A stretch of DNA of 64,000 nucleotides, from positions 35,183 to 99,182 of the IMG/VR virus record IMGVR_UViG_3300006923_001878; one strand, written 5' to 3'. The position numbers and the translations under genes were made by a program. Each line of letters opens with the position of its first letter. The first letter of the stretch is position 1. This document shows positions 16,697 to 24,562 of the stretch, one piece after another. Origin of the DNA: a virus. The notes below the pieces were generated by a model. The model was given only the letters and a program-made list of their open reading frames with translations, was not told the origin of the DNA and did no database searches.

Positions 16697-19666
16697 ATGG
16701 CAGAATCAGCAAAGAATTTTCATTTCAGATCCCCTGGGATTAAGACACAAGAAATCGACCAATCGGAGATCCCAAACGCTGCGGAAGCACTTGGACCCGT
16801 AATTATTGGACGTGCAAAACGCGGACCAGCGTTTAAACCTGTTAAAGTCAACTCCTTTGATGAGTTTGTTAAGATCTTTGGCGAGCCTGTTGCTGGTGGA
16901 ACTTCAAATGATGTTTGGAGAGACGGCAATCTTACCTCCCCAATGTATGGAGTCTATGGCGCACAGTCTTGGTTAAAGAATGGTGAAGCTCTTACCTATG
17001 TTAGAGTTCTTGGTGATGCAAGTCCACAAGCAACTTCAGCCGGAAAGGCTGGTTGGACTGCTGGAGCTATTGGGACAGCGAAAGAGGCTGGTGGAGCTTA
17101 CGGACTGTTTGTATTCCCATCTTCAAGTGCTGGCAACGTAGCTACTGCTCATTTGACAGGTGCTCTTGCTGCTGTCTTTTACATGGCCACAGGCTCAGGT
17201 GCTCCACAACTATCTGGTAACATCTATGCTGCACCAGGGCCAGTCGGTGCTACAACAGCAAGCAACTCTATCCTAATCGAAAGTAATAATTCAGGAGATT
17301 TTGTAATTCAATTTACAGGCTCTAACTTACCATCAAGTAAGACAACTTTTTCGATGACAAAGACGAAAGGCAACTTCATCAGAAAGGTATTTAATACCAA
17401 CCCAACTCTTCTTGGAAGAAACAGTGAAACAGATGGTCAAGTTAACTATTTCCTAGGTGAAACCTACGAAGATACTTACAAGAGCGCAGTTTCAACAGGC
17501 TCTTATTTTACTGGTAGCGGTACTATCAGTTCTACTAAGTATGTCGGTGTTATCTTAGGCCTAATGAGTGGAAGTTCGGTAGCAAACCACTCTATTAATC
17601 AAAACAGAGCACTACAAAGCTCAACTCTTCCAAAATCAGGTTGGTTCTTTACTCAGCATTTGTCACAAGATACTGGTAGTTTTGATCCATCTAGCACAAC
17701 TTTCTTTACAGATGGTACTGTAAAGAAGTTATTCAGATTCGTAGGTTTAGATACTGGCGAAGATCTTCAGAATAACTTCAAAGTATCTATCGCTAACATT
17801 AAGCCATCATCTAATGAAGATGTAGAGCCTTATGGAACTTTCGATGTTGAAGTTCGTAGAATTCACGACACTGATGAAAATATTTCCATGGTTGAAAGAT
17901 ACGTTGGGTGCACTCTGGACGTAAGCGCAGAATCTTACATTCTTAATGTAATCGGTGATAAGTACACAGAATACGACGATACAAAAGCTCGACTTATCGA
18001 GAAAGGCTCCTACCCAAATAAGTCTAAATACATTAGAGTTGAAATCAACTCAGAGTTTGAGAGTGGTTTCGAGCCATCATATGTTCCTTTCGGAATTACA
18101 GGTCCTACAAAGTATAAAAACATTGACATCGATTCCGATAGTGCATTACGCGATGCAACTACTGCTTGGGTTACTGGTGGAACTAGCGCAGTATATGGAG
18201 CTTCGGCAGATGCAATAGTCACAGGCTCGGGTGCTGACATTCCTAACTTAAAGATTATGTTCCCAGAAGTTCCTGTTAGAACATCAACCTCGACACTTAC
18301 TAATATTAGACAAGGATATTGGGGTGCATACTTAACTCCTGATGGAACAGACGCTTTTAACAATTCAGTAAAAGACCACATTAGGTGCAAGCCAACTAAT
18401 GTTGCTAACCATGATGAAGATACTTCAACAGTTTATCAATGGGTTATCTCACTTGACAACGTTAAGTATGATACAGCACCTGCTGCTAGTGCAAAAGGAG
18501 TTGGGACACTTGTTTACAGCAACTCTGCTAGGTATGATGGTTATTCGCTAACAGCAACAGCATCATTGCCAACTAACTACCCTGATAGTAGCGATGCCCT
18601 GCTTTCTTACAAAGCACCACTCGCTCTTGGAGTTGGTAATCTTACTTCAGTATTCTATGGTGGAACTAACGGCTTTGATATTACAGAGTCCGACCCTCTG
18701 AGAAATTCAAAGATTGCAACATCACCAACTTTAACAACAGATCCAGTTTATTACTCTTACAGAAGAGCGATTGACACGGTAAAGCATCCAGAAATTGCAG
18801 AGTATCACTTGATTGCAATCCCTGGAATGAATAACGAGAGTCTAAACAAAACTTTGGTAAACAACTCTGCTGAGAGATCTGATGCTCTTGCTGTCATCGA
18901 CATTGAAGAGAGTTACTTGCCTCCTCATGAGAGACTTTATGATTCTAGTGATAGAAATGCTGCTCAAATGGGTGATATTCAAACAGCTCTTGAAACATTT
19001 AAGAGTTGGAAGATGAACTCAAGTTATGGCGCTGCTTATTACCCATGGGTTCAGATTAGAGACTCAATTAGTGAGAAATCTGTATGGGTCCCACCTTCTG
19101 TTGCTGCCCTAGGAGCTCTGGCTTACACTGACAAGGTTGGTGGTCAATGGCAAGCTCCTGCTGGTTTCAACCGAGCAGGCCTCTCAAGTGGCGAAGCTGG
19201 TCTTCCAGTAAGCAACGTAGCTCTTAAACTCTTTAGTTCTGATAGAGATGACCTATATGACATCAATATCAACCCAATCGCTTCATTCCCAAACCAGGGT
19301 GTTGTAATTTGGGGTCAAAAGACTTTGCAGGTTAAGAGAAGTGGACTTGATAGAGTTAACGTCAGAAGACTAATGTTGCACCTTAAGAGAGGAATCTCAC
19401 TTATCGGTGACACAGTTTTGTTTGAGCCAAACCTTGATGACACTTGGAAGAACTTCAAGAGACAAGCAGAGCCATTTTTGGCAGAAATTAAGGCGAAATT
19501 CGGCTTGGTAGATTATAAGCTTGTTCTCGATGAAACAACAACAACACCTGATCTAGTCGATCAGAACATAATGTATGTTCAAATTTGGGTTAAACCAGCG
19601 AAATCAATTGAATTTATTGCAGTTGACTTCTATTTAACTACATCAGGCGCTACATTTAATGGATAA
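16697..19666 (+). CDS. 18: Contractile tail sheath protein (gp18-like)
   Basis: Forms the contractile outer tube. The N-terminus HFRSPGIKTQEIDQS and the early AAEALGPVIIGRAKRGPAF stretch are classic for myovirus sheaths. The conserved C-terminal domain contains FEPNLDDTWKNFKRQAEPFL and VDYKLVLDETTTTPDLVDQN. At 989 residues it is much longer than T4 gp18 (659); the extra length is in central variable domains exposed on the tail surface. It has the late motif and AGGAG upstream, and the tube gene follows after 12 bases. Confidence 0.95.
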   Translation: MAESAKNFHFRSPGIKTQEIDQSEIPNAAEALGPVIIGRAKRGPAFKPVKVNSFDEFVKIFGEPVAGGTSNDVWRDGNLTSPMYGVYGAQSWLKNGEALTYVRVLGDASPQATSAGKAGWTAGAIGTAKEAGGAYGLFVFPSSSAGNVATAHLTGALAAVFYMATGSGAPQLSGNIYAAPGPVGATTASNSILIESNNSGDFVIQFTGSNLPSSKTTFSMTKTKGNFIRKVFNTNPTLLGRNSETDGQVNYFLGETYEDTYKSAVSTGSYFTGSGTISSTKYVGVILGLMSGSSVANHSINQNRALQSSTLPKSGWFFTQHLSQDTGSFDPSSTTFFTDGTVKKLFRFVGLDTGEDLQNNFKVSIANIKPSSNEDVEPYGTFDVEVRRIHDTDENISMVERYVGCTLDVSAESYILNVIGDKYTEYDDTKARLIEKGSYPNKSKYIRVEINSEFESGFEPSYVPFGITGPTKYKNIDIDSDSALRDATTAWVTGGTSAVYGASADAIVTGSGADIPNLKIMFPEVPVRTSTSTLTNIRQGYWGAYLTPDGTDAFNNSVKDHIRCKPTNVANHDEDTSTVYQWVISLDNVKYDTAPAASAKGVGTLVYSNSARYDGYSLTATASLPTNYPDSSDALLSYKAPLALGVGNLTSVFYGGTNGFDITESDPLRNSKIATSPTLTTDPVYYSYRRAIDTVKHPEIAEYHLIAIPGMNNESLNKTLVNNSAERSDALAVIDIEESYLPPHERLYDSSDRNAAQMGDIQTALETFKSWKMNSSYGAAYYPWVQIRDSISEKSVWVPPSVAALGALAYTDKVGGQWQAPAGFNRAGLSSGEAGLPVSNVALKLFSSDRDDLYDININPIASFPNQGVVIWGQKTLQVKRSGLDRVNVRRLMLHLKRGISLIGDTVLFEPNLDDTWKNFKRQAEPFLAEIKAKFGLVDYKLVLDETTTTPDLVDQNIMYVQIWVKPAKSIEFIAVDFYLTTSGATFNG

Positions 19667-19678
19667 GGAGAATAGATA

Positions 19679-20200
19679 ATGGCAACACCAATTTGGTCCC
19701 CAACCGCAGAGCCGATAAGAAAATTTAAGTTCTTATTAAATATCGCTGGTATTCCAACGTATATGATTAAGACTTCCGACAGGCCACAGCAGACTATTGG
19801 GCAGCAAGAACACAAGTTCTTAGCTCAGACTTATAAGTTCCCTGGACAAGTTACCTGGAATGACATTGGAGTTACAATGGTTGATCTTGTTGATGTTGAA
19901 GCTGCTAAGGTATTATACAAAGCAGTCAAAGCATCTGGTTATGTTGCTCCAAGTGATTACGATATGAGTGATAGCTCAAGTTCAAACTATTACAGAAGAA
20001 CTCCTTCAAAGAGAAACGCTGTAAACTCACTTGGTAATGTAACTATCGAGATGCTAGATTCAGACGGTAAGGTTGTTGAAGAATGGAAGCTTCATAATGT
20101 CTGGATTAAAGACGTTAATAACGATGGAGTTGGATATGAAGATGAAGGCCTTATCAATTTAACACTGCAACTAGCTTATGATTGGGCTATTCTTACATAA
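19679..20200 (+). CDS. 19: Tail tube protein (gp19-like)
   Basis: A 173-residue inner tube subunit. Typical features are an N-terminal RKFKFLLNIAGIP strand pair, GQVTWNDIGVTMVDLVD (about 57-73) and a C-terminal WIKDVNNDGVGYEDEGLINL followed by LQLAYDWA. Length matches T4 gp19. AAGGAG lies upstream and it follows the sheath gene directly, as in T4. Confidence 0.92.
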   Translation: MATPIWSPTAEPIRKFKFLLNIAGIPTYMIKTSDRPQQTIGQQEHKFLAQTYKFPGQVTWNDIGVTMVDLVDVEAAKVLYKAVKASGYVAPSDYDMSDSSSSNYYRRTPSKRNAVNSLGNVTIEMLDSDGKVVEEWKLHNVWIKDVNNDGVGYEDEGLINLTLQLAYDWAILT

Positions 20201-20201
20201 A

Positions 20202-20210
20202 CTATTTTAC
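20202..20210 (+). promoter_or_regulatory. Weak late-type motif variant (CTATTTTAC)
   Basis: AAACTATTTTAC right after the tube stop matches the first six bases of the recurring motif and precedes the tube paralogue. Degenerate, so uncertain. Confidence 0.3.
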
Positions 20211-20224
20211 AGGCTATTTAGAGT

Positions 20225-20827
20225 ATGGCATTTAAGTTAAATTTAGATTTACCCGGAGAGCTTGCTCGGTTTGCTTCTAATAAGCGGATCAAGCAGGCTC
20301 CTCTATTTCAAAAAGACATGTTCTTTGATGCTCAACAGGCACATCGATTCTTTTTGAATATGCATGGTATTAAAGCAGCATACATTTCAAATGTTGAAAG
20401 ACCTTCCTATTCAATAGGAACAGAACAATATGTCTACCTAAACCATAAATTAAATTACCCAGGCCTAATTGAGTGGAGCCCTATTTCACTTACAATTAGA
20501 GAAATCTATACACCAGAAGCTTTTGGCTCTGTTTTGAGTAATCTAATGGCTAAATTAACTCATATTTCTTATGAGACACCAACAGATCTTAGTCCAGATT
20601 TTGCAAAAAATATCTCAAAACAGAATTTAACTCTTGCTATGGAAAATACTATAATAGAATCTCTTGATCATAATGGAATAACCCATGAAGCCTGGAAGCT
20701 TCACGGTGCCATGATAACATCTCTGAAGCCTTCACGACTATCCTATGAAGAGGACTCTCTTACGGGCATTGATGTTACGATTGCTTATGATTGGGCCGAC
20801 TATGCCTTCAAGGGCGTCTTTTTATAG
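20225..20827 (+). CDS. Tail tube paralogue, possible tube initiator (gp54-like role)
   Basis: A 200-residue relative of the adjacent tube protein: the same order of segments, including NYPGLIEWSPISLTIREIY, EAWKLHGAMITSLKPSRLSY and IDVTIAYDWADYAF near the end. In T4, gp54 and gp48 at the baseplate are structural relatives of the tube protein gp19 and start tube polymerisation. That role is inferred here; a specialised ring at the head end is the alternative. The N-terminus (1-50) differs from the main tube protein. Confidence 0.65.
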   Translation: MAFKLNLDLPGELARFASNKRIKQAPLFQKDMFFDAQQAHRFFLNMHGIKAAYISNVERPSYSIGTEQYVYLNHKLNYPGLIEWSPISLTIREIYTPEAFGSVLSNLMAKLTHISYETPTDLSPDFAKNISKQNLTLAMENTIIESLDHNGITHEAWKLHGAMITSLKPSRLSYEEDSLTGIDVTIAYDWADYAFKGVFL

Positions 20828-20835
20828 AGGATTAA

Positions 20836-21654
20836 ATGAGAGATAACGAGAACAGGCTTCAAGCCAACCAAAGTATGCCAACTCCGAGCATGCCTACATA
20901 TACAGTACCAACAGATTTCGCAAAACTACCATCAGAGGGCAGGTTTTACCCACAAGAACACCCTTTGTATGGAAAAAAAGATGTTGAAATCAAGTTCATG
21001 ACCACAAAAGAAGAAGATATTATTTCGAATGAGTCATATATTAAAAAAGGCATCACAGTTGAAAGATTATTGGGTAGTTTGCTGGTTGATAAGCGTATTG
21101 ACCCAAAAACACTGCTCGCCGGGGATCAGAATGCAATTCTTGTTAATGCTAGAAAGAATGCTTACGGTCCAAACTATGAACTAAACGTATCTTGCGAAGT
21201 ATGTGAGACCAAAAATGATATTGTTATAGATCTTAACAGTGATGACTTCGTAATCAAGTCAGATCCAGAGCTTGCAGTTACTAATTCGGGAACTTTCTTT
21301 GTAGAATTACCAGTAAGTAAATTAAAACTTGAACTAAGACTGCTGACAGGTGAAGATGAAGCCGAAATCGAGAAATCTTTGAAACAAAAGGCTGACGCTG
21401 GATTAGAACTAGAACCCTTATCCGCTCGACTGATGAAAATGATTGTATCAATTAACGGAAATGCATCCTTCCCGGTAAAAGCAGGTCTGGTCTCGCAAGG
21501 CTTGCTTTTGAGAGACTCAGATGCGGTAAAGGATGCACATTTTAAAGCGAATCCCGCTTATCGAGTAAGTATGGATGTTCCTTGTAAAATGTGTGGAACG
21601 CATATTAAGGGGGTTGTGCCCTTAACGGCTAACTTTTTTTGGCCTAACGGATAA
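20836..21654 (+). CDS. 26: Baseplate hub/tape-measure chaperone (gp26-type), zero-frame product
   Basis: A 272-residue protein of the T4 gp26/T4_baseplate type: KLPSEGRFYPQEHPLYGKKD (about 31-50), the EIKFMTTKEEDIISNESYIK segment, and two metal-like pairs, CEVC (about 119-122) and CKMCG (near 251-255). It directly precedes the tape measure gene, the standard place of tail assembly chaperones. The zero frame ends soon after a run of seven T (21634-21640). The +1 frame then continues for about 49 codons with a plausible protein sequence and no start codon of its own, so a longer frameshifted form is likely (see next entry). AGAGGATTA precedes ATG. Confidence 0.75.
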   Translation: MRDNENRLQANQSMPTPSMPTYTVPTDFAKLPSEGRFYPQEHPLYGKKDVEIKFMTTKEEDIISNESYIKKGITVERLLGSLLVDKRIDPKTLLAGDQNAILVNARKNAYGPNYELNVSCEVCETKNDIVIDLNSDDFVIKSDPELAVTNSGTFFVELPVSKLKLELRLLTGEDEAEIEKSLKQKADAGLELEPLSARLMKMIVSINGNASFPVKAGLVSQGLLLRDSDAVKDAHFKANPAYRVSMDVPCKMCGTHIKGVVPLTANFFWPNG

Positions 21655-21787
21655 ATACGTTACAGAAATCTATGATGCTATTTTCGAGTTCACAATAAGA
21701 ACTTCGTGGACATTCTTTCAATTGTATTCAATACCTATTAAGCTAAGGGATTATTATATCAATAAGCTTTATAATGAAAAGAAATAA
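21626..21787 (+). CDS. Frameshift extension of the tape-measure chaperone (no own start codon)
   Basis: This frame opens after TAA 21623-21625 and stops at TAA 21785-21787. From the T7 run at 21634-21640 it reads GLTDKYVTEIYDAIFEFTIR and continues with a segment containing WTFFQLYSIPIKLRDYYINK. Aromatic-rich helix followed by a proline/LRDYY motif is typical of the second part of tail assembly chaperones. There is no in-frame ATG, GTG or usable TTG near its beginning. A +1 (or -2) slip on the T-run would fuse it to the upstream gene, as with G/GT proteins of other phages. A one-base sequencing error in the run is the alternative. Confidence 0.65.
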   Translation, partial: RLTFFGLTDKYVTEIYDAIFEFTIRTSWTFFQLYSIPIKLRDYYINKLYNEKK

Positions 21788-21814
21788 GATACTAGTTATA
21801 GATGAGGTATTCTA

Positions 21815-23443
21815 ATGTCAACAAAAGAAAATCAAGTTGCAGCATTCTGGAAAGCAGTTAGAAATGATAACACAAAAGCGGCAAGACGTGTTCTTGATGC
21901 GATGCCGAGCGGAACTGAAACAAACAAACTCAGGAAATATCTATCAAGTATAAAAGCAAGTGGCAACAAGAGTTTTAAACAGAATGTAAAAGATGAATTT
22001 AACCTCAATGGATTTTCATCTTTCGGTGAAACTATTCGCACCTTGACACAGAAATCATATAATCTTTCAAAAGTAGTAGAAACAAATCGCATTGAGTTGC
22101 AGAAATCCTTCGGGAAAAACTCAGCATTTACCAGAGAGTTTATTGTAAATCTTGAGAAGAAAGGTAGAAATCTTGCGGACCTGGGATCCTCTTTCGATGA
22201 GCTTACCGAAGTTTCCACTGCTTTCGCAGAAGGCTATGTTAAAACTGCGACAAAGCCTATGTCCAAGACTATAGATCATTATAGTGAATTTGCGATGGTC
22301 AATAAAAGATTTGGTTTTGGTGTTAAAGAGACTGTAGAGTTTGTGAACAAGCTGACTACTGGGGCAAATTTAGCAGGAAACAAGATTCGTGACCTAGGTT
22401 CAAGAATGTTTCAAGCTCATAGGGAGACTGGCGTTCCTTACGGAACCCTTATGCGGGATCTTACAAGCAACTTTTATGATTTATCTGATCAAGTTACTAA
22501 GGTTTCAACGAGTAGTGTTTCAAAAGAGTTTATGAAGTTCTCTGCTGTTGCCAGAAGGACTGGTGAAAGTGTCTCAACTCTTATTGGAATGACGAAACAA
22601 TTTGATACTATTGGCACTGGTATGGCTGCCGGTGGTAAAATGAACAGGTTGCTACAACACTTTGGAAGCTCATTTGACACAGCCAAAGCCATGTTGATGA
22701 ACCGCTCAGATCGTATGAAATATATTATCTCAAGAGTAGCTAAAGCCGGTGATCGATTTAGACAAGGCTCAGAGCACCAAAGAAGAGCTATGATGGTAGC
22801 TTTTAGAGATACTGGCTTACCAGAAGGCCTTATCAGACAAGCCCTCGCTGTAAAAAGTGCATCAGGAATTCAAGCCCTGATGGAAAGGACTATGAAAACT
22901 AGTGGCGGTAACAGTGCCAAAGGTGCTATGAGAGATCGAGCAGGTGAAATGACATCAAGGGCTCAAAGAGAGAGGGCTAGATATGATGGTCTGTTAAAAG
23001 CAGCAGTTTCTCTTGAGAGAATCACTTCGAAAGTTGAAAGAGGAATCACTCTTACTTTCAGGAAAGTGATCCCAACCTTACTCGGTAAGTTATTCGATAA
23101 CAAAATTGGAAAAAGTTTAGGAAATATTAGCTCAGGATTTGAAGAAAAAGTTAACGAAATACTTGAAAAAGGCCTCCGAGCAAAATTAGGAGGCCTTAAC
23201 GGCCCGGTTACAATTAATTGGGCAGAAGAATCAAGAGTTGGTGAGATCCAGGCGAATACACTTAAGATCAGAACCGTCGAAAACCAAGCTTCTCAAGAGC
23301 GCAGCCGAATAAAAGAAAGACGAGATGCCGAATCTCACTCACATCTTAGTTATTTACCTATAATAGCAAGGCACTTGGAAAGAATAGCATCTAGGAGCGG
23401 ACAACCAGTTGCGCCTGTTAGGCCTAAAAGAATAGGAGAATAA
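21815..23443 (+). CDS. Tape measure protein (gp29-like role)
   Basis: A 542-residue, almost wholly helical, basic protein without membrane segments except a modest hydrophobic patch. Its position after the gp26-type chaperone and before baseplate genes, and a length near T4 gp29 (590), suggest it sets tail length inside the tube. Long amphipathic helices rich in Lys, Arg, Thr and Ser support this. No motif directly links it to gp29, so the call is by position and composition. Confidence 0.6.
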   Translation: MSTKENQVAAFWKAVRNDNTKAARRVLDAMPSGTETNKLRKYLSSIKASGNKSFKQNVKDEFNLNGFSSFGETIRTLTQKSYNLSKVVETNRIELQKSFGKNSAFTREFIVNLEKKGRNLADLGSSFDELTEVSTAFAEGYVKTATKPMSKTIDHYSEFAMVNKRFGFGVKETVEFVNKLTTGANLAGNKIRDLGSRMFQAHRETGVPYGTLMRDLTSNFYDLSDQVTKVSTSSVSKEFMKFSAVARRTGESVSTLIGMTKQFDTIGTGMAAGGKMNRLLQHFGSSFDTAKAMLMNRSDRMKYIISRVAKAGDRFRQGSEHQRRAMMVAFRDTGLPEGLIRQALAVKSASGIQALMERTMKTSGGNSAKGAMRDRAGEMTSRAQRERARYDGLLKAAVSLERITSKVERGITLTFRKVIPTLLGKLFDNKIGKSLGNISSGFEEKVNEILEKGLRAKLGGLNGPVTINWAEESRVGEIQANTLKIRTVENQASQERSRIKERRDAESHSHLSYLPIIARHLERIASRSGQPVAPVRPKRIGE

Positions 23444-23449
23444 CAAATA

Positions 23450-24217
23450 ATGTCAAGTTTCGAACTATCAGGTCATATACAAAAAGCAATAGCAGCAGCT
23501 AATGCAAGCCCAACAGAAGCATCTTTAAGAACTAAGTATCCATTTGCAAATGTTATTATACAATTTGCTACAAGAAAAGAGGCTGCTCCTGTTATACTGC
23601 CAGCTTATGTTAAGACTGTGGATAATAGTTTTACTCCTGGTTTCTCAAACGTTGAGGTCTATGGACGTATGGATCCAATCCCAGTTTACTCAGGAACTAC
23701 AAGAACTGTGACTCTAACACTTGGGTTGCCAGTTTTTAGTGAGACTCACGGTCTTTACCTGCTTGAACAAATGAATACTATAGCAAAAGGCCTTTATCCG
23801 ACTTATGAAAACTCTCAAGGGAGTCTAATTATTAATAGCCCTCCTCTTTGGAGATTAAAGTTTGCAAACCTAATTTGCAACCCAGTAAACAATAAACTTG
23901 GCCTACTTGGATATGTAAATGGTGGCCTTAATATGTCCCATGCTATTGAACAGAAAGGAGTTTTCGTTTCATCTGAGGATGGACAAGGTCTTTTGATTCC
24001 TAAATCTTGGGAACTTAGTTTAAGTTACAATGTATTACACGAAAAAACTCCTGGGTTTGTAAAAGGAAAGTTTAAGGGTGGAGACAGTTTTCCACATAGC
24101 ACAGGCTTTGAAGAAGTATTGGTCGACACAGTAACCGATGCGCTACCTGAAACTAGCGCAAAGAATACTGCAAGATTTTTAAACTCTCCAGAAAGCATGA
24201 AAATTTTGGAGAATTAA
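23450..24217 (+). CDS. Baseplate/tail-tube junction protein (gp48/gp54-type candidate)
   Basis: A 255-residue protein with a beta-rich core: PAYVKTVDNSFTPGFSNVEV then YGRMDPIPVYSGTTRTVTLT (about 50-90). The 'YGRMDPIxxYxGTTR' pattern recurs in tail-tube-end or baseplate proteins of large myoviruses; exact T4 equivalence is uncertain. It lies 6 bases after the tape measure and 0 bases before the gp53-like gene. AGGAG is upstream. Confidence 0.5.
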   Translation: MSSFELSGHIQKAIAAANASPTEASLRTKYPFANVIIQFATRKEAAPVILPAYVKTVDNSFTPGFSNVEVYGRMDPIPVYSGTTRTVTLTLGLPVFSETHGLYLLEQMNTIAKGLYPTYENSQGSLIINSPPLWRLKFANLICNPVNNKLGLLGYVNGGLNMSHAIEQKGVFVSSEDGQGLLIPKSWELSLSYNVLHEKTPGFVKGKFKGGDSFPHSTGFEEVLVDTVTDALPETSAKNTARFLNSPESMKILEN

Positions 24218-24562
24218 ATGCCAACATCAAGATACGAAAAATCAGAAGACACTGTTATCACGGATTTAAGATACAAGCAGAAATTCAACTCAAGATGGAT
24301 GCCTAATGGAATTTCTGTTTTAGAAAACCCAGAACTTCATTACCCAACTGATATTGAAAAACAAGATCTAACGATTGCCAGTATCAGGTGGAAACTTGGA
24401 GATCGTCTATATAAGTTAGCTCATACTTATTATGGAGACTCTTCATACTGGTGGATTATAGCTTTCTATAACAAAAAACCAACAGAACAATCAATCGAGA
24501 TTGGCGATCTAATTGAAGTCCCAACGTCCCTTACCGACATCCTCTCAATTTATGGTGTATAA
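24218..24562 (+). CDS. 53: Baseplate wedge protein, gp53-like with LysM-type fold
   Basis: A 114-residue protein whose C-terminal half reads like the gp53/LysM unit: IRWKLGDRLYKLAHTYYGDS, then SYWWIIAFYNKKPTEQSIEI and GDLIEVP. T4 gp53 completes baseplate wedges. The N-terminal part is shorter than in T4. It is coupled to both neighbours (adjacent start; TAATG with the next gene). Confidence 0.7.
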   Translation: MPTSRYEKSEDTVITDLRYKQKFNSRWMPNGISVLENPELHYPTDIEKQDLTIASIRWKLGDRLYKLAHTYYGDSSYWWIIAFYNKKPTEQSIEIGDLIEVPTSLTDILSIYGV

